Shown here: positions 32,216 to 41,355 of the stretch, piece after piece
How the letters are laid out: every line of letters begins with the position of its first letter
Numbering within the stretch: position 1 is the first letter of the stretch
Source: Nocardioides sp. J54
Lineage (GTDB): Bacteria; Actinomycetota; Actinomycetes; Propionibacteriales; Nocardioidaceae
Direction of reading: 5' to 3'
DNA: 64,000 bases
Assembly (NCBI RefSeq): GCF_000519005.1
Contig: NZ_JAER01000015.1
Span: 1 to 64,000, forward strand
Made by a program: the position numbers and the translations under genes
The notes under the pieces: model-generated
What the model saw: the letters and a program-made list of their open reading frames with translations, nothing else
The model's database searches: none
What the model was told of the DNA's origin: nothing

Positions 32216-32288
32216 AGCGGACGACGAGGCTCGAACTCGCGACCTCAACCTTGGCAAGGTTGCGCTCTACCAACTGAGCTACGTCCGC
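32216..32288 (-). tRNA. tRNA-Gly(GCC)
   Basis: This 73-nt gene has acceptor GCGGACG/CGTCCGC, anticodon loop TTGCCAA (GCC) and T-arm GAGTTCGAGCCTC. It is the first gene of the leftward tRNA operon. Confidence 0.95.
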
Positions 32289-32337
32289 ATCACACTTCCT
32301 CGCCGGCCTTTCGGCCCGCTTGGCGGTGCGGTTGAGA

Positions 32338-32366
32338 ACATTAGCGGATCCGGGGAACGGCGCCAA
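32338..32366 (-). promoter_or_regulatory. Promoter of the Gly-Cys-Val tRNA operon
   Basis: On the minus strand TTGGCG (-35, complement of 32361-32366) and TAATGT (-10, complement of 32338-32343) are spaced exactly 17 bp, about 50 nt before tRNA-Gly. Confidence 0.75.
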
Positions 32367-32432
32367 AACGGGGGGTCCCCTTGGGCATGTCGTGGGGTCC
32401 CAGAGGGCCTCCGGCGGGCGTGGTTCCACCCC

Positions 32433-32438
32433 TAGGGT
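32433..32438 (+). promoter_or_regulatory. -10 box TAGGGT of aminotransferase IV gene
   Basis: TAGGGT is followed by 6 nt and ATG 32445, a leaderless geometry. Confidence 0.6.
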
Positions 32439-32444
32439 GGGGGC

Positions 32445-33272
32445 ATGCGCGCGTGGATCAACGGCCAGCTGCTGACCGACCCGAAGGCCCCGGCGGTGCC
32501 GGTGACCGACCACGGGCTGACCGTCGGGGATGCGGTGTTCGAGGCCGTGAAGGTCGTCGGGGGAGAGCCGTTCGCGCTGCAGCGCCACCTCGACCGGCTC
32601 GAGCGGTCGGCGGAGGGCCTGGGCCTCGTCGGTTTCGACCTCGCCGACGTACGACGAGGGGTCGCTGCCGTCCTGGAGGGTGACCCGCTGCCCCTGGGTC
32701 GGCTCCGCATCACCGTCACAGGCGGCAACGCGCCGCTGGGCAGCGGGCGGGGCAACGACCCGCTGACGGTGATCGTCGTCGCCAGCCCCATGGAGCCGGC
32801 GCCGGAGACCACCGCGGTGATCACCGTGCCGTGGCCGCGCAACGAGCGCGGCGCGCTGGCCGGGTTGAAGACGACGTCCTACGGGGAGAACGTGGTGGCG
32901 CTGGCCCGGGCGCAGGCGGCGGGTGCGAGCGAGGCGGTGTTCGCGAACCTCGCCGGCCACCTGTGCGAGGGCACCGGCACCAACGTCTTCTACGTGGTCG
33001 ACGGCCAGGTGCGTACCCCGACGCTGGCGAGCGGCTGCCTGGCCGGGGTGACCCGGGCGCTGCTGATCGAGTGGTTCGGTGCGACCGAGGTCGACGAGCC
33101 GATCGAGGTCGCGGCCGGCGCGGACGAGGTCTTCCTGGTCTCGACCACCCGCGACGTGCAGGGCGTGCACCGGTGGGACGACCGCGAGCTCGCGGCGCCG
33201 GGCCCAGTCACCCGCGCCGCCGCGCAGGCGTGGCGGGACAACGAGGCGTCCCTCATCGGGTTCGATCGCTGA
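32445..33272 (+). CDS. Class IV aminotransferase (aminodeoxychorismate lyase-like)
   Basis: This 275-aa PLP enzyme of fold type IV has the N-terminal WINGQLLTDPKAPAVPVTDHGLTVGDAVFE, the Schiff-base Lys in LKTTSYGENV and EGTGTNVFYVVDGQVRTPTLASGCLAGVTR before the phosphate-binding region. The family includes PabC (4-amino-4-deoxychorismate lyase), branched-chain and D-amino acid aminotransferases; the short length favours PabC-like. No folate gene is adjacent, so the substrate is open. The last 20 bp overlap the convergent regulator gene. Confidence 0.85.
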   Translation: MRAWINGQLLTDPKAPAVPVTDHGLTVGDAVFEAVKVVGGEPFALQRHLDRLERSAEGLGLVGFDLADVRRGVAAVLEGDPLPLGRLRITVTGGNAPLGSGRGNDPLTVIVVASPMEPAPETTAVITVPWPRNERGALAGLKTTSYGENVVALARAQAAGASEAVFANLAGHLCEGTGTNVFYVVDGQVRTPTLASGCLAGVTRALLIEWFGATEVDEPIEVAAGADEVFLVSTTRDVQGVHRWDDRELAAPGPVTRAAAQAWRDNEASLIGFDR

Positions 33273-34431
33273 CGACGACCAGGTCGACCCCGTCACCGAT
33301 CCGGTAGGGGTTGGTCGCGAGCAGGGCGCCGAGCGCCTTGCGCATCCGGGAGACCTCGGCGCGCACCGTCACCTGGTGCTCCCCGTCGCCGTACAGGCGG
33401 TGGCTGAGCGCGCCGGCAGTCAGGCCGCCGCGGCCGGCCTCGGCCAGGGCGGCGAGCACCTCCGCGTGCCGCGGTGACAGCGCGACCCGCCACGGCGCCT
33501 CCGCGCCGTGGACCTCGAGGGTCGCGGGAGTCGCGGTGAGGTCGAGGGTCGCCAGCAGCACCGTCTCGGCGGTCGACGGCCGGATCAACCAGCCGCCGCG
33601 GAGCCGCTCGGGCAGGCACAGCCCGAGCCCGGGGACGGCGAGCGCGCGGTCCGGGCGCGGCGCCTCGACCCGGTCCCGCACGGCCACGCCCTGATGGGCG
33701 GCGACCCAGCCGTGGTCGTCGACGACCAGCAGCGGGCCGTTGGCGCCCGACAGCAACGGCTCCGCCGTCCGCCGCAGCTGCTCGAGGCGCTCCTCGTGGT
33801 GTCGCCACAGGCGCGCCTCGGCGAGGCGGACGGACGCGGTCACCAGGGCCTCGATAGCGGGGTGCAGCGTGAGGGCGGGTCCGCTGACATCGACGATGCC
33901 GAGCAGTGAGCCGTCGATCGGGTCGTGGATGGGGGAGGCGGTGCAGTACCAGGGCACCTGGGCGTTCTCGAAGTGCTCGGCCGAGAACAGCTGGACCGGC
34001 GCGCCCTCCGCGAGCGCGGTGCCGATCGCGTTCGTGCCGACGGCCTCCTCGGCCCAGTGGGCGCCCTCGGCGAAGCCCAGCCCGTCGGCCTGCCGCTTCA
34101 CCCGCGGCGACCCGCTGCGCCACAGCACGATGCCGTCGGCGTCGGCGACCACCACGAGGTAGTTCGACGCGTCGGCCGCGCTCAGCAGCAGCTCGCGGAT
34201 CTCGTCGATCACCAGCCCCAGCCGCGACTGGCGCCGACGCTCGTCGACGTCCGCGGGAGGCAGCGGGTCGCGCCCGTTGCGGCCGTCGGGGTCGATCCCG
34301 AGGTCCAGCACCCGGGTCCACGACCTCGCCACGACCGCGCGTGGACGCTCCGGCGGCGCGGAGCCGGAGAGCACCGCGTCGTGGATCCGGACCAGCGCGC
34401 GGGCCCGCATCGCGAGGTCGTGCGTGGCCAT
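33253..34431 (-). CDS. GAF-domain regulator (AcoR-like N-terminus, no AAA+ domain)
   Basis: The 392-aa product has an AcoR-like N-terminal region (VARSWTRVLDLGIDPDGR), a GAF domain (about 95-220: AHWAEEAVGTNAIGTALAEGAPVQLFSAEHF and the WYCTASPIHDPIDGSLLGIVDVSGP block) and a C-terminal winged helix (LAALAEAGRGGLTAGALSHRLYGDGEH). The sigma-54-interacting AAA+ domain is absent, typical of actinobacterial members. ATG 34431 follows TAGGGT by 7 nt on the minus strand. It is divergent from the monooxygenase gene, which it probably regulates. Confidence 0.85.
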   Translation of the reverse strand: MATHDLAMRARALVRIHDAVLSGSAPPERPRAVVARSWTRVLDLGIDPDGRNGRDPLPPADVDERRRQSRLGLVIDEIRELLLSAADASNYLVVVADADGIVLWRSGSPRVKRQADGLGFAEGAHWAEEAVGTNAIGTALAEGAPVQLFSAEHFENAQVPWYCTASPIHDPIDGSLLGIVDVSGPALTLHPAIEALVTASVRLAEARLWRHHEERLEQLRRTAEPLLSGANGPLLVVDDHGWVAAHQGVAVRDRVEAPRPDRALAVPGLGLCLPERLRGGWLIRPSTAETVLLATLDLTATPATLEVHGAEAPWRVALSPRHAEVLAALAEAGRGGLTAGALSHRLYGDGEHQVTVRAEVSRMRKALGALLATNPYRIGDGVDLVVVSDRTR

Positions 34432-34438
34432 GCCCCTC

Positions 34439-34444
34439 ACCCTA
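34439..34444 (-). promoter_or_regulatory. -10 box TAGGGT of GAF regulator
   Basis: The minus-strand TAGGGT lies 7 nt before ATG 34431. The box sits within the 93-bp divergent region shared with the monooxygenase. Confidence 0.6.
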
Positions 34445-34524
34445 GGTCCGGGATGTGACGAGGACCACACGCAACATCGTGCAACGGTTCCGACCGGGCG
34501 GCAGCGCGGCGTCTCATTCTGGGC

Positions 34525-36360
34525 ATGACCCAGCTCGACGAACGGCCCGCCGCGGCGGCCGCCACGACCGACACCGCCGACCCGGCCAGCGCCTGGCTCG
34601 CGACCTTCGAGGACGCCCTCACCGCCCGCGACGTGTCCCGGGCAGCCGGCCTCTTCGCCGCGACCAGCTTCTGGCGCGACCTGGTCTCCTTCACCTGGAA
34701 CATCACGACCGTCGAGAACCCCGACGGCGTCGCGGACCTCCTCGGCGCCAACCTCGACCGCGTGGACCCGTCCGGCTTCCGGCTCAGCGAGCCGGCCACC
34801 ACCGAGGACGGGGTCACGACCGCATGGTTCGAGTTCGAGACCGCCGTGGGCCGCGGCCGCGGCCTGGCCCGCATCATCGACGAGGACGGGCCGAAGGCGT
34901 GGACCTTCCTCACCACCATGCACGAGCTCAAGGGCCACGAGGAGCCCCGCGGCGTACGACGCCCCATGGGTGCCGAGCACGGCGCGAACAAGAGCCGGGT
35001 GACCTGGCTCGAGAAGCGGCAGGCCGAGGACGCCACGCTCGGGGCGGAGGCGCAGCCCTACGTGCTGGTGGTCGGCGGCGGACAGGGCGGCATCGCACTC
35101 GGTGCCCGGCTGCGCCAGCTCGGCGTCCCGTCCCTCGTCATCGACAAGCACCCCCGGCCCGGCGACCAGTGGCGCAAGCGCTACAAGTCGCTGTGCCTGC
35201 ACGACCCGGTCTGGTACGACCACCTGCCCTACCTGAAGTTCCCCGACAACTGGCCGGTGTTCGCGCCCAAGGACAAGGTCGGCGACTGGCTCGAGTTCTA
35301 CACCCGGGTCATGGAGGTGCCGTACTGGTCGAGCACGGTCGCCACGAAGGCGTCCTACGACGAGGCGACGGGGGAGTGGACCGTCGAGGTCGAGCGCGAG
35401 GGGATGCCGCTGGTCCTGCGCCCGACCCACCTGGTCCTGGCCACCGGGATGTCCGGCAAGCCCAACATCCCCGACATCCCCGGGATGGACGTCTTCCGTG
35501 GCGAGCAGCACCACTCCTCGCAACACCCCGGCCCGGACGCCTACGCCGGCAAGAAGGTCGTCGTCATCGGCAGCAACAACTCCGCCTTCGACATCTGCGG
35601 GGCGCTGTGGGAGCACGACGCCGACGTCACCATGGTCCAGCGGTCCTCGACGCACATCGTCAAGAGCGACACCCTGATGGACATCGGGCTCGGCGACCTC
35701 TACTCCGAGCGTGCCCTCGCGGCCGGGGTGACCACCGAGAAGGCGGACCTCATCTTCGCCTCGCTGCCGTACCGGATCATGCACGAGTTCCAGAAGCCGC
35801 TCTACGACCAGATGCGCGAGCGCGACCGGGACTTCTACGACCGGATGGAGGCCGCCGGCTTCGACCTCGACTGGGGCGACGACGGGTCCGGGCTGTTCAT
35901 GAAGTACCTCCGGCGCGGGTCGGGCTACTACATCGACGTCGGTGCCGCCGAGCTGGTGGCCGACGGCGAGGTGAAGCTCGCCAAGGGCCAGGTCGACCAC
36001 CTGACCGAGACCTCCGTCGTGCTCGCCGACGGCACCGAGCTCGAGGCCGACCTCGTCGTCTACGCGACCGGCTACGGGTCGATGAACGGCTGGGCGGCGG
36101 ATTTGATCAGCCAGGAGGTCGCCGACCGGGTCGGCAAGGTCTGGGGGCTGGGCTCCGACACCACCAAGGACCCCGGTCCGTGGGAGGGCGAGCAGCGCAA
36201 CATGTGGAAGCCCACCCAGCAGGAGAACCTCTGGTTCCACGGCGGCAACCTTCACCAGTCACGCCACTACTCGCTCTACCTGGCGCTGCAGCTGAAGGCC
36301 CGCCACGTCGGCATCGACACCCCGGTCTACCGCCTGCAGGAGGTGCACCACCTCGGGTGA
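34525..36360 (+). CDS. Flavin-containing monooxygenase-like oxidoreductase with SnoaL-type N-terminus
   Basis: The 611-aa product has an N-terminal SnoaL/NTF2-like domain (about 20-145: AWLATFEDALTARDVSRAAGLFAATSFWRDLVSFTWN). A class B flavoprotein monooxygenase fold follows, with FAD motif VVGGGQGGIALGARL (about 180), NADPH motif VIGSNNSAFDICGAL (about 350) and the late DLVVYATGYGSM. Substrates of such enzymes include ketones, amines and sulfides. It is divergent from the GAF regulator, suggesting inducible catabolism or detoxification. No other catabolic gene is adjacent. Confidence 0.85.
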   Translation: MTQLDERPAAAAATTDTADPASAWLATFEDALTARDVSRAAGLFAATSFWRDLVSFTWNITTVENPDGVADLLGANLDRVDPSGFRLSEPATTEDGVTTAWFEFETAVGRGRGLARIIDEDGPKAWTFLTTMHELKGHEEPRGVRRPMGAEHGANKSRVTWLEKRQAEDATLGAEAQPYVLVVGGGQGGIALGARLRQLGVPSLVIDKHPRPGDQWRKRYKSLCLHDPVWYDHLPYLKFPDNWPVFAPKDKVGDWLEFYTRVMEVPYWSSTVATKASYDEATGEWTVEVEREGMPLVLRPTHLVLATGMSGKPNIPDIPGMDVFRGEQHHSSQHPGPDAYAGKKVVVIGSNNSAFDICGALWEHDADVTMVQRSSTHIVKSDTLMDIGLGDLYSERALAAGVTTEKADLIFASLPYRIMHEFQKPLYDQMRERDRDFYDRMEAAGFDLDWGDDGSGLFMKYLRRGSGYYIDVGAAELVADGEVKLAKGQVDHLTETSVVLADGTELEADLVVYATGYGSMNGWAADLISQEVADRVGKVWGLGSDTTKDPGPWEGEQRNMWKPTQQENLWFHGGNLHQSRHYSLYLALQLKARHVGIDTPVYRLQEVHHLG

Positions 36361-36370
36361 CCCCTCCCGA

Positions 36371-36400
36371 TGTGAACGCCGCCGCGACATGCGTTAGAGT
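36371..36400 (+). promoter_or_regulatory. Promoter of tRNA-Val(CAC)
   Basis: A -10 TAGAGT (36395-36400) lies 18 bp downstream of a -35-like TGTGAA (36371-36376), about 32 nt before the tRNA. Confidence 0.5.
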
Positions 36401-36432
36401 CTCCGATCGCGGTCCCCCAAGGGGCCGGGTCC

Positions 36433-36504
36433 GGGCGATTGGCGCAGTGGTAGCGCGCTTCGTTCACACCGAAGAGGTCACTGGTTCGAACCCAGTATCG
36501 CCCA
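36433..36504 (+). tRNA. tRNA-Val(CAC)
   Basis: This 72-nt gene has the same acceptor arm (GGGCGAT/ATCGCCC) as the tRNA-Val(GAC) at 32004, anticodon loop TTCACAC (CAC) and T-arm GGTTCGAACCC. One T-loop base differs from the element's 26-bp core, so it is not an exact alternative att site. Confidence 0.95.
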
Positions 36505-36515
36505 CCGAGACATGC

Positions 36516-36543
36516 GAGAGCCGCGCCACAGGGCGCGGCTCTC
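36516..36543 (+). terminator. Intrinsic terminator after tRNA-Val(CAC)
   Basis: GAGAGCCGCGCC (36516-36527) and GGCGCGGCTCTC (36532-36543) form a 12-bp stem with loop ACAG, followed by a weak T-tract (GTCGTTTCC). Confidence 0.7.
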
Positions 36544-36623
36544 GTCGTTTCCTCCGCCGTCGCCGTCGCCGCACGCTCCGCCGCTAGGCTCCGCAGGCAA
36601 CCCGACGAGCACCGGAGGTGACC

Positions 36624-36983
36624 ATGGCGCGGTGGCGAGGACGCCGCACGAAGCAGGGCAGGAAGAAGCGCGACCACTGCGACAGCGCCTGCGACGCCGC
36701 CGAGTGCGGCGACTGCAGCCCCTTCCTGGTCAGCCTCGTCGTCGCCTCGGTCGCGGGCTACCGGTCCACCCCGCCCGTCGCGGACGGGTCCCGGCTGTCG
36801 CGGTCCCTGCTCCGGCTGGTCCGCTCCTACCAGCTCAACGTCTCCGCCCTCCGCCCGGCGGTCTGCAACCTCACGCCGACCTGCTCGAACTACGCCGCGG
36901 CTGCGATCCGTGCGCGCGGCGTGGCCGCGCTGCCCGACGTACGACGGCGCCTGCGCCGCTGCGGCGACGCCGCTCGCGGCTGA
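36624..36983 (+). CDS. YidD-like membrane insertion efficiency factor
   Basis: The 119-aa product has a basic N-terminus, several cysteines ([13 protein letters not shown]) and a core [27 protein letters not shown] that matches the YidD (UPF0161) signature around PTCSxY, although the usual RF before PTC is NL. YidD normally sits between rnpA and yidC. Here it is alone between a tRNA and thrS, so this may be a second, diverged copy. ATG 36624 with GGAGG 5 nt upstream is preferred over GTG 36618. Confidence 0.75.
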   Translation: MARWRGRRTKQGRKKRDHCDSACDAAECGDCSPFLVSLVVASVAGYRSTPPVADGSRLSRSLLRLVRSYQLNVSALRPAVCNLTPTCSNYAAAAIRARGVAALPDVRRRLRRCGDAARG

Positions 36984-37089
36984 CCGGAGGTCCCGCGGCG
37001 GGAATCGGCTGCGTGCGGCGCGCCGGCGGCCGATACGATCGACGTTGCGCCCGGACCGGGCGTGCCACCCCTGCCGAAGGAGTTCCTCC

Positions 37090-39072
37090 GTGTCCGACAT
37101 CAAGGTCGTCGTCATCACCCCTGATGCACGTCAGGAGTCGACGGTGACGGAGGGCACGAAGGCCTGGGAGCTGTTCAGGGACGACGCCGACGTCATCGCC
37201 GCGCGCGTCGGCGGCCAGCTCAAGGACCTGTCCTACGCGCTGGCCGACGGCGACGAGGTCGAGGGCGTGGCCATCGGCAGCCCGGACGGCCTCGACATCC
37301 TGCGCCACTCGACCGCGCACGTGCTGGCCCAGGCCGTGCAGCAGCTCTTCCCCGAGGCCAGGCTCGGCATCGGCCCGCCGATCCAGGACGGCTTCTACTA
37401 CGACTTCGACGTCCCGGTGCCCTTCGTGCCCGAGGACCTCGCCAGGCTCGAGTCCGCGATGCGCAAGATCATCAAGGAGAACCAGCGCTTCGAGCGTCGG
37501 GTCACCACCGACGAGGACGCGCTGGTCGAGCTCGCCGACGAGCCGTACAAGGTCGAGCTGATCGGCCTCAAGGGCAACGCGGGTGAGGCCGCCGAGGGTG
37601 CCTCGGCCGAGGTCGGCGCCGGCGAGCTCACGATCTACGACAACATCAACCGCAAGGGCGAGGTCGCCTGGAAGGACCTCTGCCGCGGTCCCCACCTGCC
37701 GACCACCAAGCGGATCCCCGCCTTCAAGCTGATGCGCAGTGCCGCGGCGTACTGGCGCGGCGACGAGAAGAACAAGCAGCTCCAGCGCATCTACGGCACC
37801 GCGTGGCCGAGCAAGGAGGAGCTGGACGCGCACCTGCACCGCATCGAGGAGGCCGAGCGGCGCGACCACCGCAAGCTCGGCCGTGAGCTCGACCTGTTCT
37901 CGTTCCCGGACGAGATCGGCTCCGGCCTGCCGGTCTTCCACCCCAAGGGTGGCGTGATCAAGCGGGAGATGGAGGACTACGTCCGCCGCCGCCACATCGA
38001 GGAGGGCTTCTCCTACGTCGGCACCCCGCACATCACCAAGGACGGCCTGTTCCACACCTCGGGCCACCTGCCGTACTACGCCGACACGATGTTCCCGCCG
38101 ATGGAGTTCGAGGGCACGAACTACCAGCTCAAGGCGATGAACTGCCCGATGCACAACCTGATCTTCAGCAGCCGCGGCCGCTCGTACCGCGAGCTCCCGC
38201 TGCGGCTGTTCGAGTTCGGGAGCGTCTACCGCTACGAGAAGTCCGGCGTCATCCACGGCCTCACCCGGGTCCGCGGCTTCGCCCAGGACGACTCGCACTC
38301 CTACTGCACCCCCGAGCAGGCCCCGGCCGAGGTCAAGCACCTGCTCGGCTTCATGCTCGGCGTGCTCAAGGACTTCGGCCTCGACGACTTCTACCTCGAG
38401 CTGTCGACCCGCGACGACGCCAAGCCGGACAAGTTCGTCGGCTCCGACGAGGACTGGGCGACCGCCACCAAGGTGCTCGAGGACGTCGCGGCGGAGACCG
38501 GCCTCGACCTCGTGCCCGACCCCGGCGGCGCCGCGTTCTACGGCCCCAAGATCTCCGTGCAGGCCAAGGACGCGATCGGCCGCACCTGGCAGATGGGCAC
38601 CGTCCAGTACGACTTCAACCAGCCGGCACGCTTCGGCCTGGAGTACACCGCGCCCGACGGCTCCAAGCAGCAGCCGGTGATGATCCACTCCGCGAAGTTC
38701 GGCTCCATCGAGCGCTTCCTCGGCGTGCTCGTCGAGCACTACGCCGGTGCCTTCCCTCCGTGGCTGGCCCCGGTCCAGGTGCAGGGCATCCCCGTGGCCG
38801 ACGCCTTCACCGACTACCTCTACGAGGTGGCCGGCCAGCTCAGGGCGCGCGGAATCCGGGTCGAGGTCGACGAGTCCGACGACCGCTTCCAGAAGAAGAT
38901 CCGCAACGCCCAGCTGCAGAAGATCCCGTTCATGCTCATCGCCGGTGGCGAGGACGTGGAGAAGGGCGCAGTCAGCTTCCGCTACCGCGACGGCCGCCAG
39001 GAGAACGGCGTGCCGGTGGCCGAGGCGATCGAGCGCATCGTCGCGGCGGTCGAGTCGCGCGAGCAGGTCTGA
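37090..39072 (+). CDS. thrS: Threonyl-tRNA synthetase
   Basis: This 660-aa class II synthetase has an N-terminal TGS domain ([18 protein letters not shown]), the editing domain with [15 protein letters not shown] and LCRGPHLP, motif 2 around [24 protein letters not shown], motif 3 ending [14 protein letters not shown] and an anticodon-binding domain with [21 protein letters not shown]. It charges tRNA-Thr and clears Ser-tRNA-Thr. The start is GTG 37090 with GAAGGAG upstream; a TACGAT at 37034-37039 may be the -10. The downstream genes to pgsA resemble the mycobacterial thrS cluster. Confidence 0.96.
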   Translation: MSDIKVVVITPDARQESTVTEGTKAWELFRDDADVIAARVGGQLKDLSYALADGDEVEGVAIGSPDGLDILRHSTAHVLAQAVQQLFPEARLGIGPPIQDGFYYDFDVPVPFVPEDLARLESAMRKIIKENQRFERRVTTDEDALVELADEPYKVELIGLKGNAGEAAEGASAEVGAGELTIYDNINRKGEVAWKDLCRGPHLPTTKRIPAFKLMRSAAAYWRGDEKNKQLQRIYGTAWPSKEELDAHLHRIEEAERRDHRKLGRELDLFSFPDEIGSGLPVFHPKGGVIKREMEDYVRRRHIEEGFSYVGTPHITKDGLFHTSGHLPYYADTMFPPMEFEGTNYQLKAMNCPMHNLIFSSRGRSYRELPLRLFEFGSVYRYEKSGVIHGLTRVRGFAQDDSHSYCTPEQAPAEVKHLLGFMLGVLKDFGLDDFYLELSTRDDAKPDKFVGSDEDWATATKVLEDVAAETGLDLVPDPGGAAFYGPKISVQAKDAIGRTWQMGTVQYDFNQPARFGLEYTAPDGSKQQPVMIHSAKFGSIERFLGVLVEHYAGAFPPWLAPVQVQGIPVADAFTDYLYEVAGQLRARGIRVEVDESDDRFQKKIRNAQLQKIPFMLIAGGEDVEKGAVSFRYRDGRQENGVPVAEAIERIVAAVESREQV

Positions 39073-39080
39073 GGCGCGCC

Positions 39081-40064
39081 ATGAGGCGGGGGGCAGCGGT
39101 CGTCGTGCTCGGCCTGCTGCTGCCTGCCCTCGTGGCGTGCAGCGGGTCCGACAGCCCGAGCGGGGCACCGCCGCGCCCGCCGGTCCCGACCACGGCCAGC
39201 GCGACGCCGACCCAGGAGGGCAAGCCGGGCGGGGACGCCGGCGACCCCGGTGCCGACGCCAACGACCTCGCCAAGGCCGCCGAGGAGCTGGCCCGGCAAG
39301 GGGACCAGCCGACCGGCGACATCGCCCCGCGCGACGGCGAGGTGCTCGGCGGCGACGTGAGCTGGCCGCAGTGCCCCAAGGGCATGGGCATCCCGGAGAA
39401 GCAGGGCAAGGGCCTGCCGATGCCGCTGCCCGAGGCGGAGTTCGTCGTGCTCGGCCTGACCAACGGCCCCGGCTTCACCCGCAACCCCTGCCTCGCCGAC
39501 CAGGTGCAGTGGGCCAAGGACAACGACGTGCTCGTGTCCGTCTACGCCGTCTCGAGCTTCCCCGACAAGGCCACGCTCGACGACTACGGCTCCGACGGCC
39601 CGTACGACGCCTCCAACCGCCTCGGCCGGCTGCGCAACGTCGGCTACCAGCAGGCCCGCTTCAACATCGGCACCATGGGCACGACCGGCCTGCTGAGCCC
39701 GATCGTGTGGATCGACGTCGAGCCGGTGCCGACCTTCGAGTGGAGCTCGGACCTGCGCGCCAACGCCGCCGTCATCGAGGGCGTCGCCCGCGGCTACACC
39801 GACGCCGGCTACCGCATCGGCGTCTACTCGACCCCGCTGCTCTACCGCCAGGTGGTCGGCGACCTCTCGCTCGGCGGCATCCCCGAGTGGCGGGCCGCGG
39901 GCCAGACCTCGCGTGCCGAGGCGCTCAACCGCTGCGGTCCCGACTGGTCGATCCAGGGCGGCCCCGCGGTCATGGGCCAGTGGGTCGAGGACCAGCGCGA
40001 CAAGAACGTCACCTGCCCCGGCATCTCCGCCGACCTCGGCCAGTGGTTCCACCGGTTCACGTGA
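39081..40064 (+). CDS. Lipoprotein with glycoside-hydrolase-like (DUF1906/GH25-type) domain
   Basis: This 327-aa exported protein has signal sequence RRGAAVVVLGLLLPALVAC with a lipobox (LVAC, Cys20), a Pro/Ala/Gly-rich linker (about 25-85) and a C-terminal TIM-barrel-like domain. That domain starts GGDVSWPQCPKG and continues with VVLGLTNGPGFTRNPCLADQVQWAKDNDVLVSVYAV, IVWIDVEPVPTFEWSS and YRIGVYSTPLLY. The layout resembles DUF1906/GH25 domains that act on cell wall, and the Asp/Glu in WIDVEP could be catalytic. It follows thrS by 8 bp and is probably cotranscribed. Confidence 0.75.
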   Translation: MRRGAAVVVLGLLLPALVACSGSDSPSGAPPRPPVPTTASATPTQEGKPGGDAGDPGADANDLAKAAEELARQGDQPTGDIAPRDGEVLGGDVSWPQCPKGMGIPEKQGKGLPMPLPEAEFVVLGLTNGPGFTRNPCLADQVQWAKDNDVLVSVYAVSSFPDKATLDDYGSDGPYDASNRLGRLRNVGYQQARFNIGTMGTTGLLSPIVWIDVEPVPTFEWSSDLRANAAVIEGVARGYTDAGYRIGVYSTPLLYRQVVGDLSLGGIPEWRAAGQTSRAEALNRCGPDWSIQGGPAVMGQWVEDQRDKNVTCPGISADLGQWFHRFT

Positions 40065-40076
40065 GAAGGTTTGGCA

Positions 40077-40802
40077 ATGAGCTCGGAGAGTGGTGAGCTG
40101 CTCGACGGTCGCCGTCGACGCTGGCAGGAGCACAACCAGGTCCGCCGCCAGGTCATCATCGACGCCGCCATCGCCGTCCTGGAGCGCCAGGCGCCCGGCG
40201 AGGAGTACCAGGTGCAGGCCGTCGCCGACGAGGCCAAGATGAGCCGCACCGTCATCTACCGGCACTTCGCCGACCGCTCCGACCTCGACCGGGCCGTGCA
40301 GGCCCAGGTCTGCGAGGACGTCGGCAACCAGCTCCTGCCCGCGCTGTCGTACGACGGCACCCCGGACCAGATCGTCCGCGGCATCGTCGCCAGCTTCGTG
40401 CGCTGGGCCGAGGCGCACCCGTCGCTGTACTGGTTCGCCGAGCGCGACCTCGCCGGCTGGGGCCCCAGCCCGCTCGGCCTGGCGGTGCAGCAGGTCGCCG
40501 GGACCATCGAGGAGATCATGACGACCGTCGTCGCGGCGCTCGGGGTCGAGCTCTCGGACGACGACCGTGCGGCGCTCGACCCGTGGGTCTTCGGGATGAT
40601 CGGCGCCGTCTTCTCCGCCGTGCGCCGCTGGCTCGAGCGCGAGCCGCGCCAGCCCGGCACGGAGGCCTGCATCGACATCCTCGCGGACTCGATCTGGATG
40701 CAGGTCAACGGCATGGCGACCGCGCGCGGCCTCAACCTGCCCGACCTGCCCATCTCCGACCTGCTGCAGATGCTCCAGCCTGCGGCGACCGACGACCAGT
40801 GA
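40077..40802 (+). CDS. TetR-family transcriptional regulator
   Basis: The 241-aa product has an N-terminal TetR HTH (about 20-70: RRQVIIDAAIAVLERQAPGEEYQVQAVADEAKMSRTVIYRHFADRSDLDRAV) and a helical ligand-binding C-terminal domain (IVASFVRWAEAHPSLYWFAERDLAGWG). ATG 40077 has AGAAGG at 40064-40069. It lies 12 bp after the lipoprotein gene, within the thrS cluster. Target genes cannot be read from the sequence. Confidence 0.9.
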   Translation: MSSESGELLDGRRRRWQEHNQVRRQVIIDAAIAVLERQAPGEEYQVQAVADEAKMSRTVIYRHFADRSDLDRAVQAQVCEDVGNQLLPALSYDGTPDQIVRGIVASFVRWAEAHPSLYWFAERDLAGWGPSPLGLAVQQVAGTIEEIMTTVVAALGVELSDDDRAALDPWVFGMIGAVFSAVRRWLEREPRQPGTEACIDILADSIWMQVNGMATARGLNLPDLPISDLLQMLQPAATDDQ

Positions 40803-40810
40803 GGGACCAC

Positions 40811-41341
40811 GTGGCCGACCCGGACGGGCTCGAGCGGCTCTGGACGCCGCACCGCATGTCGTACGTGCGCGGGGAGGGGGAGACCGAGCAGCCGGCCCAC
40901 GCAGAGCCGCGCCCGGCCTGCCCCTTCTGCCGGATCAGCCGTGACCCGGCGACCTCGACCGACGACGACCTGGTGGTGGTGCGGGGCGAGACGACGTACG
41001 TCGTGCTCAACCTCTACCCCTACAACCCCGGCCACCTGATGGTGCTGCCCTACCGCCACGTCGCGGACTACACCGACCTCGACGACGCCGAGACCGACGA
41101 GCTCACGGCGATGACCAAGTCCGCGCTGCGCACGATCCGCGCCGTCTCGCAGCCACACGCCTTCAACGTCGGGCTGAACCTCGGGGGAGCGGCGGGCGGC
41201 TCGCTGTCCGGTCACCTGCACCAGCACGTCGTGCCCCGGTGGTCCGGCGACGCGAACTTCATGACCGTCATCGCGGGCACCAAGACCCTCCCGCAGCTGC
41301 TCGGGGACACCCGCGACCTGCTCGCGGCCCACTGGCAGTAG
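40811..41341 (+). CDS. HIT-family hydrolase, probable Ap4A phosphorylase-like
   Basis: This 176-aa protein has a CPFC pair and the histidine triad HLHQHVVPRW, plus the FNVGLNLGGAAGGSLSGHLH block of Rv2613c-type diadenosine tetraphosphate phosphorylases. The neighbours thrS and the phosphatidyltransferase match the mycobacterial thrS-Rv2613c-pgsA1 order, which supports this call. GTG 40811 is used; an in-frame GTG at 40799 overlapping the TetR stop is the alternative. It should remove or salvage Ap4A. Confidence 0.85.
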   Translation: MADPDGLERLWTPHRMSYVRGEGETEQPAHAEPRPACPFCRISRDPATSTDDDLVVVRGETTYVVLNLYPYNPGHLMVLPYRHVADYTDLDDAETDELTAMTKSALRTIRAVSQPHAFNVGLNLGGAAGGSLSGHLHQHVVPRWSGDANFMTVIAGTKTLPQLLGDTRDLLAAHWQ

Positions 41342-41347
41342 TAGGTT
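41342..41347 (+). promoter_or_regulatory. -10 box TAGGTT of phosphatidyltransferase gene
   Basis: TAGGTT directly follows the HIT gene's stop codon and lies 8 nt before GTG 41356. Confidence 0.45.
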
Positions 41348-41355
41348 CTCGCCCC

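Noticed and set aside
33253..36255. Single 1000-codon open frame on the minus strand
   Set aside because: The upstream 600 codons are antisense to the monooxygenase gene; the regulator starts at 34431 after a leaderless -10 box.
36433..36504. tRNA-Val(CAC) as a second att site for the element
   Set aside because: Its T-loop differs by one base from the 26-bp core and no further repeat or element sequence follows it.
36871..39168. Long minus-strand frame opposite thrS
   Set aside because: It is the mirror of thrS with Arg/Ala/Gly/Val-rich composition and no motif; a GC-driven shadow.
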